From Diploptera punctata (lineage: Eukaryota > Arthropoda > Insecta > Blattodea > Blaberidae), in contig JASPKZ010008350.1 in NCBI GenBank assembly GCA_030220185.1, forward strand, positions 186,001 through 250,000: 64,000 nucleotides of DNA, in the 5' to 3' direction. A program made the translations under genes and the position numbers. Below are positions 33,115-44,989 of this stretch, piece by piece (the stretch's first letter is position 1; the number at the start of each line of letters is the position of its first letter). The notes beneath the pieces were generated by a model. The model was not told the DNA's origin and ran no database searches. It was given only the letters and a program-made list of their open reading frames with translations.

Positions 33115-34172
33115 ATGACTATTTAACTCATGCCGCAAATGGGACTCAATGGCCAATCACGTTTAAATTATTTCTGTTTTACAACCAATCAGAGTTGTGT
33201 TTCACGAAATATTTATCAGTGTTCCATTCATAGTAATTCTGCCCGAAGGCAGGTCCTTCACTGCAATCATAGCATTTTCATGCTATGCTTGCAGCTTTAC
33301 TAGGGAATTGTGGGTGTGGTAGCTTCCCGTTGCTTTCCACACCGGTGAAGGATGATGATGATGGTAATGATAAGGATGATGATGATGGCCATATGATTTC
33401 GAGGACCGTTTGGGCCTTAAAGTTTTCCTGACATTTGTCTTACAGGTGAGGAAAAACCCCGATAAAAACCTCACCCAGAAAAACTGCCCCGACCGGGGAT
33501 CGAACCCATGCCCGCTGTGTGACAAGGCAGCACGCTACCTCGAGACCACAGCGGTGGACTTATCAGTGTTATAATTACCATATTAAAGAAAGCTCCTCCT
33601 TTTTAATATTCTGGACAGGCCAGACCATTATTTTGCAGTGATTGAGCCCGTGAGAAATTCGGCTACCAGATTGTATATATAGTGCATGAATGTCAACACA
33701 TGCCGCATGCAGGAGTTAGTATAAAAACATTTGTAGCAATTGATTATACCACCAAAAAAAGAAACCACTGTTTGCACTTTTTTAAATGTATTTTTTCCCA
33801 GGTAACAATCCAGAAAAATATAATTGTCATATTTACATCATACGACATCAGAAATGAATTAATATACAGTTTGATGTGTTTCATTTTTTCTCCACTAGAG
33901 AGCATTCTTACAATATTGCGTTCCTTTGGCAATAAATAGTATGATCTGGTTGCAATGATAAACAAAAGAAGCAGATGAAGCGTACATAACGCTTCTCACT
34001 TGTTTTCAAACATCGCCGTTTACATTAAATATATACATATTTTAAAATAACTATAGTTAAATAATTATTTGTGAGTAAACAGCTTAATTTTATTCGTTAA
34101 ATAGTCCTAACAAATGCCACTCTTAATTTCCAAATTCTCTAGATAAATTGAAATCACTCGTGGCATTACTTA
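33115..34172 (+). repeat. Repeat E unit 1, carrying a SINE-B
   Basis: Starts gactatttaactcatgccgc, has two CCAAT-type sites (ccaatcacg; aaccaatcag), aaagaaagctcctccttttt, a TATA-like gtatatatagtgc, ggcaataaatagtatgatct, acatcgccgtttacattaaa and cgttaaatagtcctaacaaa, and ends ggcattacttat. Unit 2 follows directly. SINE-B inserted at 33224. Confidence 0.75.
33224..33559 (-). repeat. SINE-B copy, 11-bp TSD, inside repeat E
   Basis: Minus-strand head (gaccggggatcgaacccatg reversed B box), hairpin tcatagcattttcatgctatg at the 3' side, ccacaccggtgaaggatg. TSD ttatcagtgtt at 33213-33223 and 33560-33570. E unit 2 shows the uninterrupted site. Confidence 0.93.
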
Positions 34173-34615
34173 TGACTATTTAACTCATGCCCCAAATGGG
34201 AGTCAATGACCAATCACGTTTCAATTACTTCTGTTTTACAACCAATCAGAGTCGTGTTTCACTAAATATTTATCAGTGTTATAATTACCATATTAAAGAA
34301 AGCTCCTCCTTACAATATTGCGTTCCTTTGGCAATAAATAGTATGATCTCGTTGCAGTGATAAACAAAAGAAGCAGTAGAAGCGTACCTATCGTTTCTCA
34401 TTTGTTATCAAACATCGCCGTTTACATTAAATATATAAATATTTTAAAATAACTATAGTTAAACAATGATTTGTGAGTAAACATCTTAATTTTATTCGTT
34501 AAATAGTCCTAACAAATGCCACTCTTGATTTCCAAATTCTCTAGATAAATTCACTCCTCACTTCGTGAGTCGTGAATTTATCGATAATTTGGAAATCACT
34601 CGTGGCATTACTTAT
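34173..34615 (+). repeat. Repeat E unit 2, internally deleted, palindromic end
   Basis: Directly after unit 1. The segment between gctcctcct and tacaatattgcg is missing. It ends in an imperfect palindrome at 34518-34606: gccactcttgatttccaaat on one side, tttggaaatcactcgtggc on the other, fold at cacttcgtgag. Confidence 0.8.
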
Positions 34616-35520
34616 GATAAGTTTTTAAAAATAATTTATAGAATTGTAAATTCTACAATTCTTGCAAGAAGATTTCACATAGAATTTCAGATGTTAACTA
34701 TCCATTGGATTTTCGTTCGTTATTTATTTACAAAATGTTTAAATACTTTACAAAACTCCGTTGAGGTCATTATATAAAATTTTTAAATATTGAATTAGTA
34801 CCTGAATACTGCTATCAACAGTATACATTTTGTGGTTTGGTACTAAACTACAAGCAGAAGATGAAATATGTTTTCTTAAGGAGTCCTAGAAAATTCATAC
34901 TGCTGATAGTTGAGAACGACTGAGAATATCAGGGAGGTACTAAATTTATGTTTTAAAATTTTATATTTGGTTTTATTATGCAAAGATACTCCATTTGAAG
35001 TAAATAACTAATATCCCAAGAAATCTGGCAGTCTACTCACACGCAATGTTTTATTTGAAAATTTTAATTAATCATTCTCTCATAGGCTGAATGAAATGCA
35101 TGAAAGGTAATTTAAACCGTCCAGTGCAAGCAATGGACCAGTGTAACAACATTTCAACATCAAACTGAAATTAGAATATGACAGCGTGTATTGAAATTTG
35201 CATAAAGTGTCTAAAATAATTACTTGTTGGTGTTTATATATGTTGATTGAAATCGCGTCACCCATTGGAGCGTTAATTAATTGTATGAAGTAATGATCTT
35301 TCAAACTTGTCATAATAAGCGTATGCATATTGATCATGACGCTTCTTTTTATAGTAATTGCTATTTACTTTTAAAATGATATATTTATTTCATTAATTAA
35401 TGTGTCACAATTTGTCTAGAGTGAAGGAAATCCATTGTTAAAATCTAAACACATTGATTCAGTTAACATTTAAACATAGGCCTATCTGAATGATGTGACA
35501 ATTTTGTTATAGCTAATGTC
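34616..35520. other. No feature recognised
   Basis: AT-rich spacer between E units 2 and 3 and the SINE-B at 35526. Confidence 0.4.
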
Positions 35521-35525
35521 TATAG

Positions 35526-35835
35526 GTCCACCGCTGTGGTCTAGAGGTAGTGTGCTATCTTGTCATGCATCGGGCCCAGTTCGATCCCAGGTCGGGGCAG
35601 TTTTTCTGGGTGCTCACCGGTAAGACAAATGTCAGGAAAACTTTAAGGCCCAAACAGTTCCCGTAATCATATGGCCATCATCATCATCCTTATCATCATC
35701 ATCCTTCACCGGTGTGGAAAGCAACGGGAAGCTACCACACCTACAATTCCCTAGTAAAGCTGCAAGCAAAGCATGAAAAATTGCAGTGAAGGACCTGTCT
35801 TCGGGCAGAATTACTATGGATGGATGGAATGTGTA
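35526..35835 (+). repeat. SINE-B copy
   Basis: Head ccaccgctgtggtctagagg, B box cagttcgatcccaggtcgg, a shortened middle, caccggtgtggaaagcaacg, and an end aattactatggatggatgg. Confidence 0.85.
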
Positions 35836-35950
35836 TAGAATATTGATTAAACAAATCATTGCTTATGCCTCTGAAACTTGGATATCTAAATGTTATATCT
35901 GTAATATTTTTAATACTTTTGAAAGGACGGCACATTGGGAGCAGTTTATG

Positions 35951-36563
35951 TGACTATTTAACTCATGCCCCAAAAGGGAGTCAATTACCAATCACATTTC
36001 AATGAATTTTGATTTACAACCAATCACAGGCGTGTTTCACCTGGAATTTATCAAATAAGTTTATCATATTAAAGAAAGCTCCTCCTTTTTAACATTCTGA
36101 ATAGGCCAGAGCATTATTTTGCAGTTACTGACTGTCTAAGAAATACGGTTACCAGATTGTATATATAGTGCACGAATGTAAGCAGATAGTGCTTGCGGGA
36201 TATAATATAAAACATTTGTAGCAAATTAATTATGCTACAAAAAAAACACCCTTTACACTTTGTTAAACGTATTATTTCTCAGGTAATAATGTTCCAGAAA
36301 AATATAATTGCACTGATGAACAAGTGAAACATAACAAACATTTCTTATTTGTTTTCAAACATCGCCGTTTACATTAAATATATAAATATTTTAAAATAAC
36401 TATATTTCAATAATGATTTGTGAGTAAACAGCTTAATTTTATTCGTTAAATAGTCCTAACAAATGCCACTCTTGATTTTCAAATTCTCTGGATAAATTCA
36501 CTCCTCACTTCGTGAGTCGTTAATTTATCGATAATTTGAAAATCATTCGTGGCATTACTTATG
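35951..36563 (+). repeat. Repeat E unit 3, palindromic end
   Basis: gactatttaactcatgcccc to ggcattacttatga. Internal modules as in unit 1, with a deletion around the ggcaataaatag module. Terminal palindrome at 36465-36553. Confidence 0.78.
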
Positions 36564-36584
36564 ATAATATCTGGAGAAGAAGAT

Positions 36585-36905
36585 ACAATAAAGAATTAAT
36601 ACAATTATACATTTATACAATTATATCTCGATATTGTATCAAATTTTAAGCTTGGCCGTTAGAGATGAGTTGAACATATTAATAAAATGTCATATAATAT
36701 AAAAGTGAATCAAATTTTCTCTTCACAACCTCAAGGATCTAGATTAAGGGGGAATCTTAAGAAAAGATATTGGGATTATGTGGCCAAGACCTGAAAACCA
36801 TTGTAAACAATTGGGAACAGCTTTCTGTGGAGAGGGATATCTGAAGGAGGTTCAGGGGCTCAATCAAGGAGACGAATGCCCTTATTGAACTTTAGTCCCA
36901 TTAAA
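36585..36905 (+). mobile_element. Degraded RTE-like LINE C-terminus
   Basis: Codon-like remnants VEHINKMSYNIKVNQIFSSQ and GNLKKRYWDYV, then ttgggaacagctttctgtgg. The order (HxxxM, variable spacer, basic GRxxxRW-like block) fits an RTE C-terminus; lineage unassigned. Confidence 0.5.
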
Positions 36906-37610
36906 GAAGAATATCTATAGACCGTACCTGTGGTTATCTATTGTACTCTAACTATAACTTGTTATATGACCAGAATCCTAAGGGTCCAGGGTTTAATTTC
37001 CGGCTATGTCATAGGATTTTTCCCCTCTGTATAGGCTCAGGATCTGAAATGAGTTCTACTCAGTCTCATGGAGACAACGTAACTACTAAATCTGTTTAAA
37101 GAAAGTGCCATTAAGTTTGAGAGATTGCATCACACTAACTAAAAGACTTCATTTATTGGTATATATAGTGAAAGAAACAGTTCAGTCAGCCTTGGTTTCA
37201 AAGTTGTTGTGCCACAAAATGTTATATATTGATTATACAGAGTAACTTATAAAAAAAAGTTGCGCACAAATTAAAGGAACTTATGGAGTGGTTAAAAAAA
37301 ACAGCAAAACCAAAATGAAAATGAGTATTTTTAATCCTGTGAAACACATTCTTAGTCTGAGATTAAATGGGTGATACATTTTTCTCCATTTATAATTTAT
37401 GCTTTACGTATGGACGGGGGGAGGGCTTGTGTGGTCAAATGATCCTGAAAACTTTATTGACGGTAGCTTATCTATAGGTATGTCTCCTATGTCGGAGCGA
37501 TAAAAAATGATAACCCCGTCTAAAAGGGATGCCCTGGTCTTCCACGATGGGTTCGATTTTGGGATTGCCATCTCTAAATAAGTATAAAAACCTTCTTCTT
37601 CTTCTTCTTT
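36906..37610. other. Mostly unassigned
   Basis: A possible tRNA-like fragment at 36960-37000 (gggtccagggtttaatttcc). Otherwise no support; (CTT)n at 37588-37622 is the tail of the next SINE. Confidence 0.35.
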
Positions 37611-37622
37611 TTCTTCTTCTTG

Positions 37623-37986
37623 TAAGCCCATGTTTTCCCTTAACAGAGATTTAGGCGATCTCCCCCTACAGGGAAGAATTTGAACCATACTAATTTAGTT
37701 ACACTTGTTTTCGTATAGATGTCATTTTGAGTGGTCCGTGGTCAGCGTTCCGCCTCATACTGACACCTAGGAAACCAAGGTAGTACTAGGACGGGAAAAT
37801 TCGGTAAATTTTGCTTAGAGGCCTTTTCATTCAGGCTTAAGGATTTTTACGAGCCTGAAAATCTTCAGACTCGGGACCCACGGCTTAAAGTCCCTCCCGT
37901 AAGACTTTCTCCTTCGATTTTTCCATCCTAAAAAATCCATCGATCCCGGCTGGTTTTGAACCCGCGATCCTCGGGACCAGAGGCAA
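37623..37986 (-). repeat. SINE-A copy, head truncated
   Basis: Tail taagcccatgttttccctta, body tccatcctaaaaaatccatc, minus-strand B box ggttttgaacccgcgatcc. It stops before the A box. Confidence 0.85.
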
Positions 37987-38029
37987 ATACCTATACTCGT
38001 AGCCTCGGAATAAGAATGAGTCCCGAATA

Positions 38030-38200
38030 GTATGATGCTACAATAGAAAAAAGTAAAATGGTAAAAATGAAAGTTAAAGATAGGAGAAAATCGAAGGCTG
38101 TTGTGAGGGAAGACAAAGTTCTCTTTGGACCATAGAGCTAAGAAAAAAGAAGAAGTGGAAGAAGATTGATTAGAGAAATATGAATAAGTGGATTATAGAA
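38030..38200 (+). mobile_element. Possible RTE 3' end
   Basis: gttgtgagggaagacaaagt, tctctttggaccatagagct and (AAGA)n resemble the 3' end at 51510-51790 (gtaaggaaagccaaaattca; tttggaccctaaaagaag). Old and short. Confidence 0.4.
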
Positions 38201-38754
38201 TAATTTTAGTGAACAGACTGTAAAAGCAGCCAGGATTCTTGACTTGTAGGTAGGTGATGGGTAATCATGACTGATGTTTATTTATTTTCAAGGGATCCAA
38301 TCTTGACTTCTCATCGAAGCTATCAATCTTGTAGACCTGCTCATAAACTAAAAGATAATGATGGACAACGTTCCACAGGGCGTGGTACTAAGTCCTGCAT
38401 CTGACAGGACATTTCAATGTTGCCATGGAATGACTATCTTGTGGATGAATATCTTCATCAGGCCAATTATCCTAACGGTCATCAACTTATACGTCATCAA
38501 CATCTCTGTAACAAATGCCTTGCTTATCAATACATAATTCAGAATGATCCACTTATGTAACCACTCTTCAAGAACGGATAATGTAGTCATGAGAAGTGAT
38601 TGATTTCGCCTTACATTCGAGTTCAAATTGCTTTAAACGTTTGATGAACACTGATGATGATTAGTAAGAAAACTACAGAACAAGTAATATACGTGACTTA
38701 AAATTCATGAAAAGTAAACAGAGATTTGTAAGATGTTTAAAAATATTGTCCCAT

Positions 38755-38935
38755 GACGTAGACGAATGGTCTTGGCGTAAAGCTATTGGACATCATCTGG
38801 TTCGAGTCTCCATGTGGAATAAATTTTCTCATGGAATTTTGACCAGTATAGAACCGGTACCCATTCAGCATCGTGACAAATTTTAGTAGCTACAACAAGC
38901 AGCGAATTCAGGTTGGAAAAACCAGCTATGATAAT
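38755..38935 (+). repeat. SINE-J copy, 5' part
   Basis: Head gacgtagacgaatggtcttg, B box tggttcgagtctcc, body gaaccggtacccattcagca and aattcaggttggaaaaacc; cut off by an (AAT)n tract. Confidence 0.65.
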
Positions 38936-38948
38936 GAAGACGATAACA

Positions 38949-38950
38949 AC

Positions 38951-39037
<87 letters not shown>

Positions 39038-39040
39038 TTC
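38949..39040. repeat. (AAT)n microsatellite
   Basis: About 30 AAT units. ORFs here are homopolymeric (Asn or Ile) artefacts. Further (AAT)n tracts lie at 39198-39260 and 39323-39375. Confidence 0.97.
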
Positions 39041-39196
39041 ATTCATTCAGTTTGAGAATTTTCCTCATCACTGAGGGGTTTCTCCAACCAATCTTAGTAA
39101 CTAACATCATTTTTTTTAAATGATATAAATTACTACGGACTTATAGGCAATCAGTTTGCAACAGACATTCACAAATTTCCCTTAATTAAAGTTCTC

Positions 39197-39288
<92 letters not shown>

Positions 39289-39324
39289 GATAATGCTGCT
39301 GCTGCTGATGATAATAATATTATT

Positions 39325-39375
<51 letters not shown>

Positions 39376-39376
<1 letters not shown>

Positions 39377-39470
39377 CTTTATTTAAGCTGATAGAGTTAA
39401 GAGTATAAGACCTTCTCTTCCACTCAACCAGCGAATAATAAATTCATACAAAAATTACATACTTATTTAC
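39376..39470 (-). mobile_element. LINE 3' end (CR1/L2-like family) beside (AAT)n
   Basis: ctttatttaagctgatagag and accttctcttccactcaacc match the reverse of the 3' module at 19425 and of 56060-56110. Confidence 0.5.
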
Positions 39471-39865
39471 ATTTTAAAATATTATTAAAATATAGGCTTA
39501 ACAAGACAAGTTGGATGTGACCTAAAATATTAGCTAATACTAACAAAATATGGAATAAAATAATATAAAATACAATAAAATAAATAAAGCTTCCTAATGA
39601 GAGCTGGCAATCATCCTCTTGACGAGTCCAAACCACTGTAATAGTTTATTTACCATAAATTGTATAATTGTTTCGTTAAAGTTAATTTTTTTTTGGATAA
39701 TACTTTTTTCTGATCTTGTCTAATTTAGAGCATCGTGCAGATCCATTAATATACTGTACTGTAACTTAATAATGTGATCATGAATAGTCTATAATAACTG
39801 TATAGAAATGCGTTTAGAATAGGCTCTATTATATTATAATTTTAATAATTAGTCTATGAATATAT

Positions 39866-40040
39866 CCACCGCTGTAGTTTCAGGGCGACTCGTTCCCTCG
39901 GACACGGTTTCGATTCCGGTTGCAGAAAGTTCCCTGAGAAAAGGTTATTTGGAGTTTTTCTTTACTTGTAAGACAAATGTCGCGAAATGTTAAGGCTCAA
40001 ATAATCTTCGAAATCCATTTTGTCATCATAATTGTCCGAT
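39866..40040 (+). repeat. SINE-B copy, degraded
   Basis: ccaccgctgtagtttcagg, B box ggtttcgattccgg, ttacttgtaagacaaatgtc and caaataatcttcgaaatcc. Ends early. Confidence 0.6.
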
Positions 40041-40331
40041 CATATTAGCCTTGTTAATTACGAATACATTAGTGTATGATGTGTATAGTCTTAAATGTTC
40101 GTGTTGTCTATTAGGAGGTCCTGTCACTGAGCTGATCACTCATCCAGAGAGGCCTTACATGTCTGTGAGTATTAAAAAAGTATGTATGTGATCCAGAGTT
40201 TAAAATCCCTCTCCCGAGAGGTCATATCCCTGTAAGGCCCGGGTGGCGTGCGACACGTAAATGTACGAAGGAAGAAGTTAAACATGGAAAAGAAAAAAGT
40301 TTATGAATGTAATGGGTAAAAAAGTTTTAAA

Positions 40332-41010
40332 GTAACTAACTCACTGGCACTATCGAACCCGTAGGTTCATGGCCGCGCGTGCATAAGCTCTCCATATATC
40401 CCTATCCTGAGTTAATGTTTTCCAATCATTCCCTGTATAATCTACTTCCCTCAAATCATAGTTAATGTTATTCTCCCACCTCATTCTTGGTCTACCAACT
40501 GGGCGTTTTCCTCTGGTTTTCCTACAAGAAGCTTGTATGCACGTCTTTCATTCCCCATTCGTCCCACATGTCCAGCCCAATGCAGTCTACGAGACTTTAC
40601 TGTTCTTTTTATATCTGGCTTCCTATAAAGACCGTGTAGTTCACTATTATGTACTGCTCGAGACCCAGCTCCGTGTGTCTGAAAGGAATTTGCTGTCTCA
40701 GCTGTTAGTACTATGAGAAACAGAGAAGTGTACCTCCTCCCATTCCCCACACTACCCCCCGCAAACACCAGAGCTTGGACTCGAGCTGCAGTCTTTTCCA
40801 TCCACCTGTCTCTTCATCTCTCTTTGGTGCAAACATTTTTCTAAGAACTTTATTCTCAAATACTCGTAATCTCCTTTCCTCCCTTAAAGTGAGAGTCCAT
40901 CTTTCGCATCCATATAATATAACTGGTAGAATAATAGTTTTTTATATTTTCAGTTTAACGTTTTTTAAAATGACTTCGGACGTCAAGAGTCTCTGTAATG
41001 CATAATAACA
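40332..41010 (-). mobile_element. RTE-like LINE R1 fragment with a 140-bp foreign block
   Basis: The left part encodes NSELHGLYRKPDIKRTVKSR, then RLHWAGHVGRMGNERRAYK on the minus strand. The right part covers LYGCET-type sequence. Between them, 40659-40790 does not belong to R1: it is GC-rich, with ctgctcgag near the left end and ctcgagctgcag near the right. 3' terminus ctcactggcactatcgaacc. Confidence 0.8.
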
Positions 41011-41890
41011 AGTTTTATATTCTTTATTTACTTTTTGTTAATAATTAAGATTTAAGTTATTAACGCAGGTTCAACAAACATTCTTTAAAAATATTGTATC
41101 TTATTATTTATATGGTACAACGTACAATTTACAACTGCAAACACCCAAGTAGGGTATGTTCCTTACAGCACGCAAACAGCTTTTAATTGTTCTGATTTGC
41201 ATCATAATTCTGTAATAGATGATTTAGTAACCTTGTAATTGTTTCTAGCTTCCAATAGGTGACTTTATTGATCAAATAAATTAGTTTATGTTGACAATAT
41301 AACAAGCATAATTAAACAAAATGAAAATGTTAGCAAGCAATAAAACACCGGTCGAAGGCTGCAAATTACATGATCCTTGGCCTCTCCAAGCCAAAGCAAC
41401 ATTCCTTTTTGTGATTAATGAATCTTTCTAATAAAATGCTCATTATATTATGATTAATATCTCAAAGGGTAAAGGAAAAAAAAATGTTTCATTTGAATCA
41501 ATAGCGGTATTCCCAGGAGGCATCTGCCTTCCTGCTGTTTTTCTCGTGACTGGTCACATTAGTAAATTATTAATCTCCTACTCTTAAGGGACAGGATTTG
41601 AATAATAAAGCATTAATAATGCATTCTATTAAAGAAGGTATAAATTAAGAAATAATATATTCGATTAATCATTTAATATTTATGACCAGATCCATTTTTT
41701 TTAAAAGTGTATACTTACATGCATCACACAGCAGGAGGAACTACTTGAGACAGAAATCGATTTGTATATATCGCTTTATTCAATCAAGTGACCTTCGGAA
41801 AGAGTTTAAAGAAATTATAAATTGAAATACTTGTTTGAAGACTATATTAATTACTTTGTAAAATAATGTATAGAGCAAAATAATTTCCAC
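41011..41890. other. No feature recognised
   Basis: AT-rich; no repeat boundary or coding signal supported. Confidence 0.4.
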
Positions 41891-41894
41891 ATAA

Positions 41895-41905
41895 TAATAG
41901 TAGTA

Positions 41906-41956
<51 letters not shown>
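41895..41956. repeat. (AAT)n microsatellite
   Basis: About 19 AAT units preceded by a short (AGT)n. Confidence 0.96.
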
Positions 41957-42472
41957 TGTTGACCTTCATTCTTTCGCACTTGGTGAGATGCAAAAGGTGA
42001 ATAAACACTTCTCGTATCTAGCATATTTACCATAAGTAATGCCACGAGTGATTTCCAAATTATCGATAAATTTGTAAATCAAGAGTGGCATTTATTAGGA
42101 CTATTTAACGAATAAAATTAAGCTGTTTACTCACAAATCATTGTTTAACTATAGTTATTTTAAAATATTTATATATTTAATGTAAACGGTGATGTTTGAA
42201 AACAAATCAGAAATGTGAGGTTATGTTCATTCACTGCTGCTTGATCATATTATTTATTGCCAAAGAAGATCGCAATATTGTAAGGGTGCACCCAAGTGGA
42301 GAAATAATGAAACACATCAAACTATATATAATAATCAACATTACGGGTTATTCGTTTATTTTTTAGTAAACAACTCAGTAAAATCAAGTAATCTTTTCAT
42401 TATTTGCTATATTCAATGTATTTGTTGGAGAAAAATAATGCTTTGACCTGTTCAGAACATTAATAAATAATA

Positions 42473-42789
42473 GTTTTAAAAAACTAAAACAACACGCTTT
42501 ATTAGAAAACCGAACTAAAAATATGAAAAATAATTTTAATTTCCAACACGCTTGGGATAAATAATTTTACCATCAAAAGCGTGGGGTGCTCAATATCAGT
42601 TAATATATTTGATAATAAACATATATTGGTAAAAGTAAAGTCTCTAAGAAGAAAATGTAAAAATCATAAAAAGCACTCCACGCTTTTGATGGTAAAATTA
42701 TATATCCCAAGCGTGTTGGAAATTAAAATTATTTTTCATATTTTTAGTTCGGTTTTCTAATAAAGCGTGTTGTTTTAGTTTTTTAAAAC
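42473..42789. mobile_element. TA-flanked MITE, 317 bp
   Basis: Near-perfect inverted arms of about 125 bp: left gttttaaaaaactaaaacaa, right gttttagttttttaaaac at the far end, with ccaacacgcttgggata and its reverse complement inside. TA at 42471-42472 and 42790-42791. No ORF. Confidence 0.82.
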
Positions 42790-42907
42790 TATCATTTATT
42801 TTTTATTTTTTAGTTTTAATATTTTACAGAATAAGATAAAAATTTAAATATCTTTAAATTTGATACTATTGTAGTATGAGCTGAAAGTAATACTCTTCTA
42901 AAAAAAA

Positions 42908-42998
42908 CAAACCACCTAGCCGGATTTGAACTAGCGACCTATGGATTACTGAAATTATATACCACTAGAGTGTACCGCTCTACCAACTGAGCTCTTAC
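42908..42998 (-). tRNA. tRNA-like sequence (pseudogene or SINE head)
   Basis: The minus strand reads gagctcagttggtagagcgg (an intact A box and D arm), an extra insertion with a tagtggtatataattt stretch in the anticodon-to-variable region, then ggtcgctagttcaaatccgg (a good B box/T arm). It is too long for a standard tRNA without an intron, and I cannot confirm the acceptor stem. Confidence 0.45.
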
Positions 42999-43054
42999 AA
43001 CAATTGACTAAAAAGTCGACAAGTCCGCAACCTATTATACCAGTTTTCATTTTT

Positions 43055-43545
43055 TTGATTTTCTGATGATTCTGGCCAGGATTTTAGAAATACAATATGA
43101 AATTATTGTAATGTCACGGGTCCTTTACAAGTACACAAAGTTTCAAGTCGATCCAATATTTCTAAGTGGGTGAAAATCGTGTTCAAAAGATTCCGTTACA
43201 TAGATACAAAGACACTTTTTTTTTATTTTCTGATGATTCTGGCCAGGATGTTAGAAAATAAATATGAAATTATTGTATTGTCACGGGTCCTTTACACTTA
43301 AACAAAATTTCAGGTCGATCCAATGTTTCTAAGTGGATGAAAATCGTGTTCAAAAATTCCGTTACATAGATACAAAGACACTTTTTTTAATTTTCTGATG
43401 ATTCTGGCCAGGGTTTTAGGAACAAAATATGAAATTATTATATTGTCACGGGTCCTTTACAAGTACACAAAGTTTCAAGTCGATCCAATGTTTTTAAGTG
43501 GGTGAAAATCACGTTAAAAGATTCAGTTACATAGATAGATACAGG
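43055..43545. repeat. Tandem repeat, three units of about 165 bp
   Basis: ttctgatgattctggccagg recurs at 43061, 43229 and 43393 (spacing 168 and 164). Each unit continues with tcacgggtcctttaca, caagtcgatccaat-type text, gtgggtgaaaatc and ccgttacatagataca. The end (catagatagatacagg) resembles common LINE 3' UTR tails, but no coding part is present. Confidence 0.85.
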
Positions 43546-43743
43546 TCAAGCTAATATAAAGCGTGTAAAAAGGAGGAGCTTTCTTTATCACAAAAGCAGG
43601 AGCTGATAAAGAGAAATCGATCAAGAACAAGGTGAAACACGACTGTAATTGGTTGTAAAACAACATTCATTGAAACGTGATTGGTCATTGACTAGCATTT
43701 GTGGCATGAGTTAAATAGTCATAAAAATACCCTTTTCAGGCGA

Positions 43744-43746
<3 letters not shown>

Positions 43747-43815
<69 letters not shown>
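43747..43815. repeat. (TA)n(TG)n microsatellite
   Basis: TA repeats to 43780, then TG repeats. Confidence 0.96.
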
Positions 43816-43819
<4 letters not shown>

Positions 43820-44985
43820 ATGCGTGCGTGTTATATTGCAGATTTTCACGGATATAAATATATTAAGATTTCTTATGTTTACAGCGTTAAAGGTTAAAGG
43901 ATTGCCTATAGTATATAAGACCTATACCCATAACTCGAACTTTTCATTGCATTTTGGCACCATTTCGAAACATTAGAACCAGATGCCGGAGGCCAACCTT
44001 GAATCTTCGACGCTGAAAAAAAAAAAAAAGCTTTGTTAATTATATATGTATATAAACTTGAAAATCAGATTATATATTTTTAGATTTATTTGTGTAACAG
44101 ACATGTAACTGTACGGTGATAGATAGGAACTAATATTGGGGTAATTAATGATAGATAAGGCGCTTTTCATGAAAATGAGAGGGTTAAAAACTCATCAGCA
44201 GTAACTCTAAATCTCAACTCTTGATCCATCACCAAAAAACAACACTTTCGCCAAAATTAGAGCGCTACTATTTCCGCAGGAGCAGACCTATAGCTTGAAT
44301 TATCACATACACAATCAGGACAGTACTCCTTATCAATATAAGAGGAAGACTGATGATTCTATAGTTTTGACCTCCTCACCCTAGAAAAAGGATTTAGAGA
44401 AGGCCACAAAAGCAGGTTTGTCAATTCAGGGAATATCAAAGAATTGTCAAGGTACCTGGTTTTGCAATATATGTCGAATGTTTGATATTAGAGACATGAA
44501 GTATGAATTGTAAGGAGTGGGCGCATCAAGATTATGCAAAAGTGGGTCCTAAGAAAAAGAAGTACAATTTTGATGGCTACACTTAATATACTACAGGTTA
44601 TTTATACTTTCTCCTCTTGTTTCAACCCTGGTCCAATTTAGGAGGCTTATGGTCCAATATAGGAAAATGTATTCCTAAATTGAGCCAATGCACACCTTTC
44701 AAAAAATGTAATATGTGTTTTTGTTTGCAGAATAAATTTAAAATTGTATGCACGAATCAATAGCTAATGATTGCGCTCTTAAGAAAAACTCGTTATTTAT
44801 TTTTTCTCTCATTTCGTATCTATGGTGTAATATTCTTAAGGGGTCCAATATAGACGGTCATATCCTACAGTAGGCCTATATATTTTTAGAATCAGGAAAA
44901 TTGTTATAATCATTAGTAAATCAGTCTTTCAGATAATAAGCCCAATAGCCTGTTATATTTCCCGCCATCTTCTCGGTGGCCGGTC
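43816..44985. other. No feature recognised
   Basis: AT-rich; no gene or repeat boundary supported. Confidence 0.4.
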
Positions 44986-44989
44986 CACA

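Larger units (their letters stand above)
42032..43722 (-). repeat. Repeat E copy with a 1.1-kb nested insertion
   Basis: Left part 42032-42460 starts ataagtaatgccacgagtg and runs through tgtaaacggtgatgtttgaa to tttgacctgttcagaacatt. Right part 43570-43722 resumes at aaaaaggaggagctttcttt and ends ggcatgagttaaatagtc. The interruption lies between modules that adjoin at 11240-11260. Confidence 0.7.

Noticed and set aside
38783..39055. Long Ile- or Asn-rich ORFs over the AAT tracts
   Set aside because: Pure microsatellite translation; the same occurs at 19494, 41895, 51786, 63473 and 63834.
42908..42998. Functional tRNA gene
   Set aside because: The anticodon-to-variable region is too long, and no acceptor stem could be confirmed by eye; kept only as tRNA-like.
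42475..43545. CRISPR-like array from the repeated units
   Set aside because: Units are about 165 bp, near-identical throughout and without short repeats and unique spacers; the context is insect DNA.
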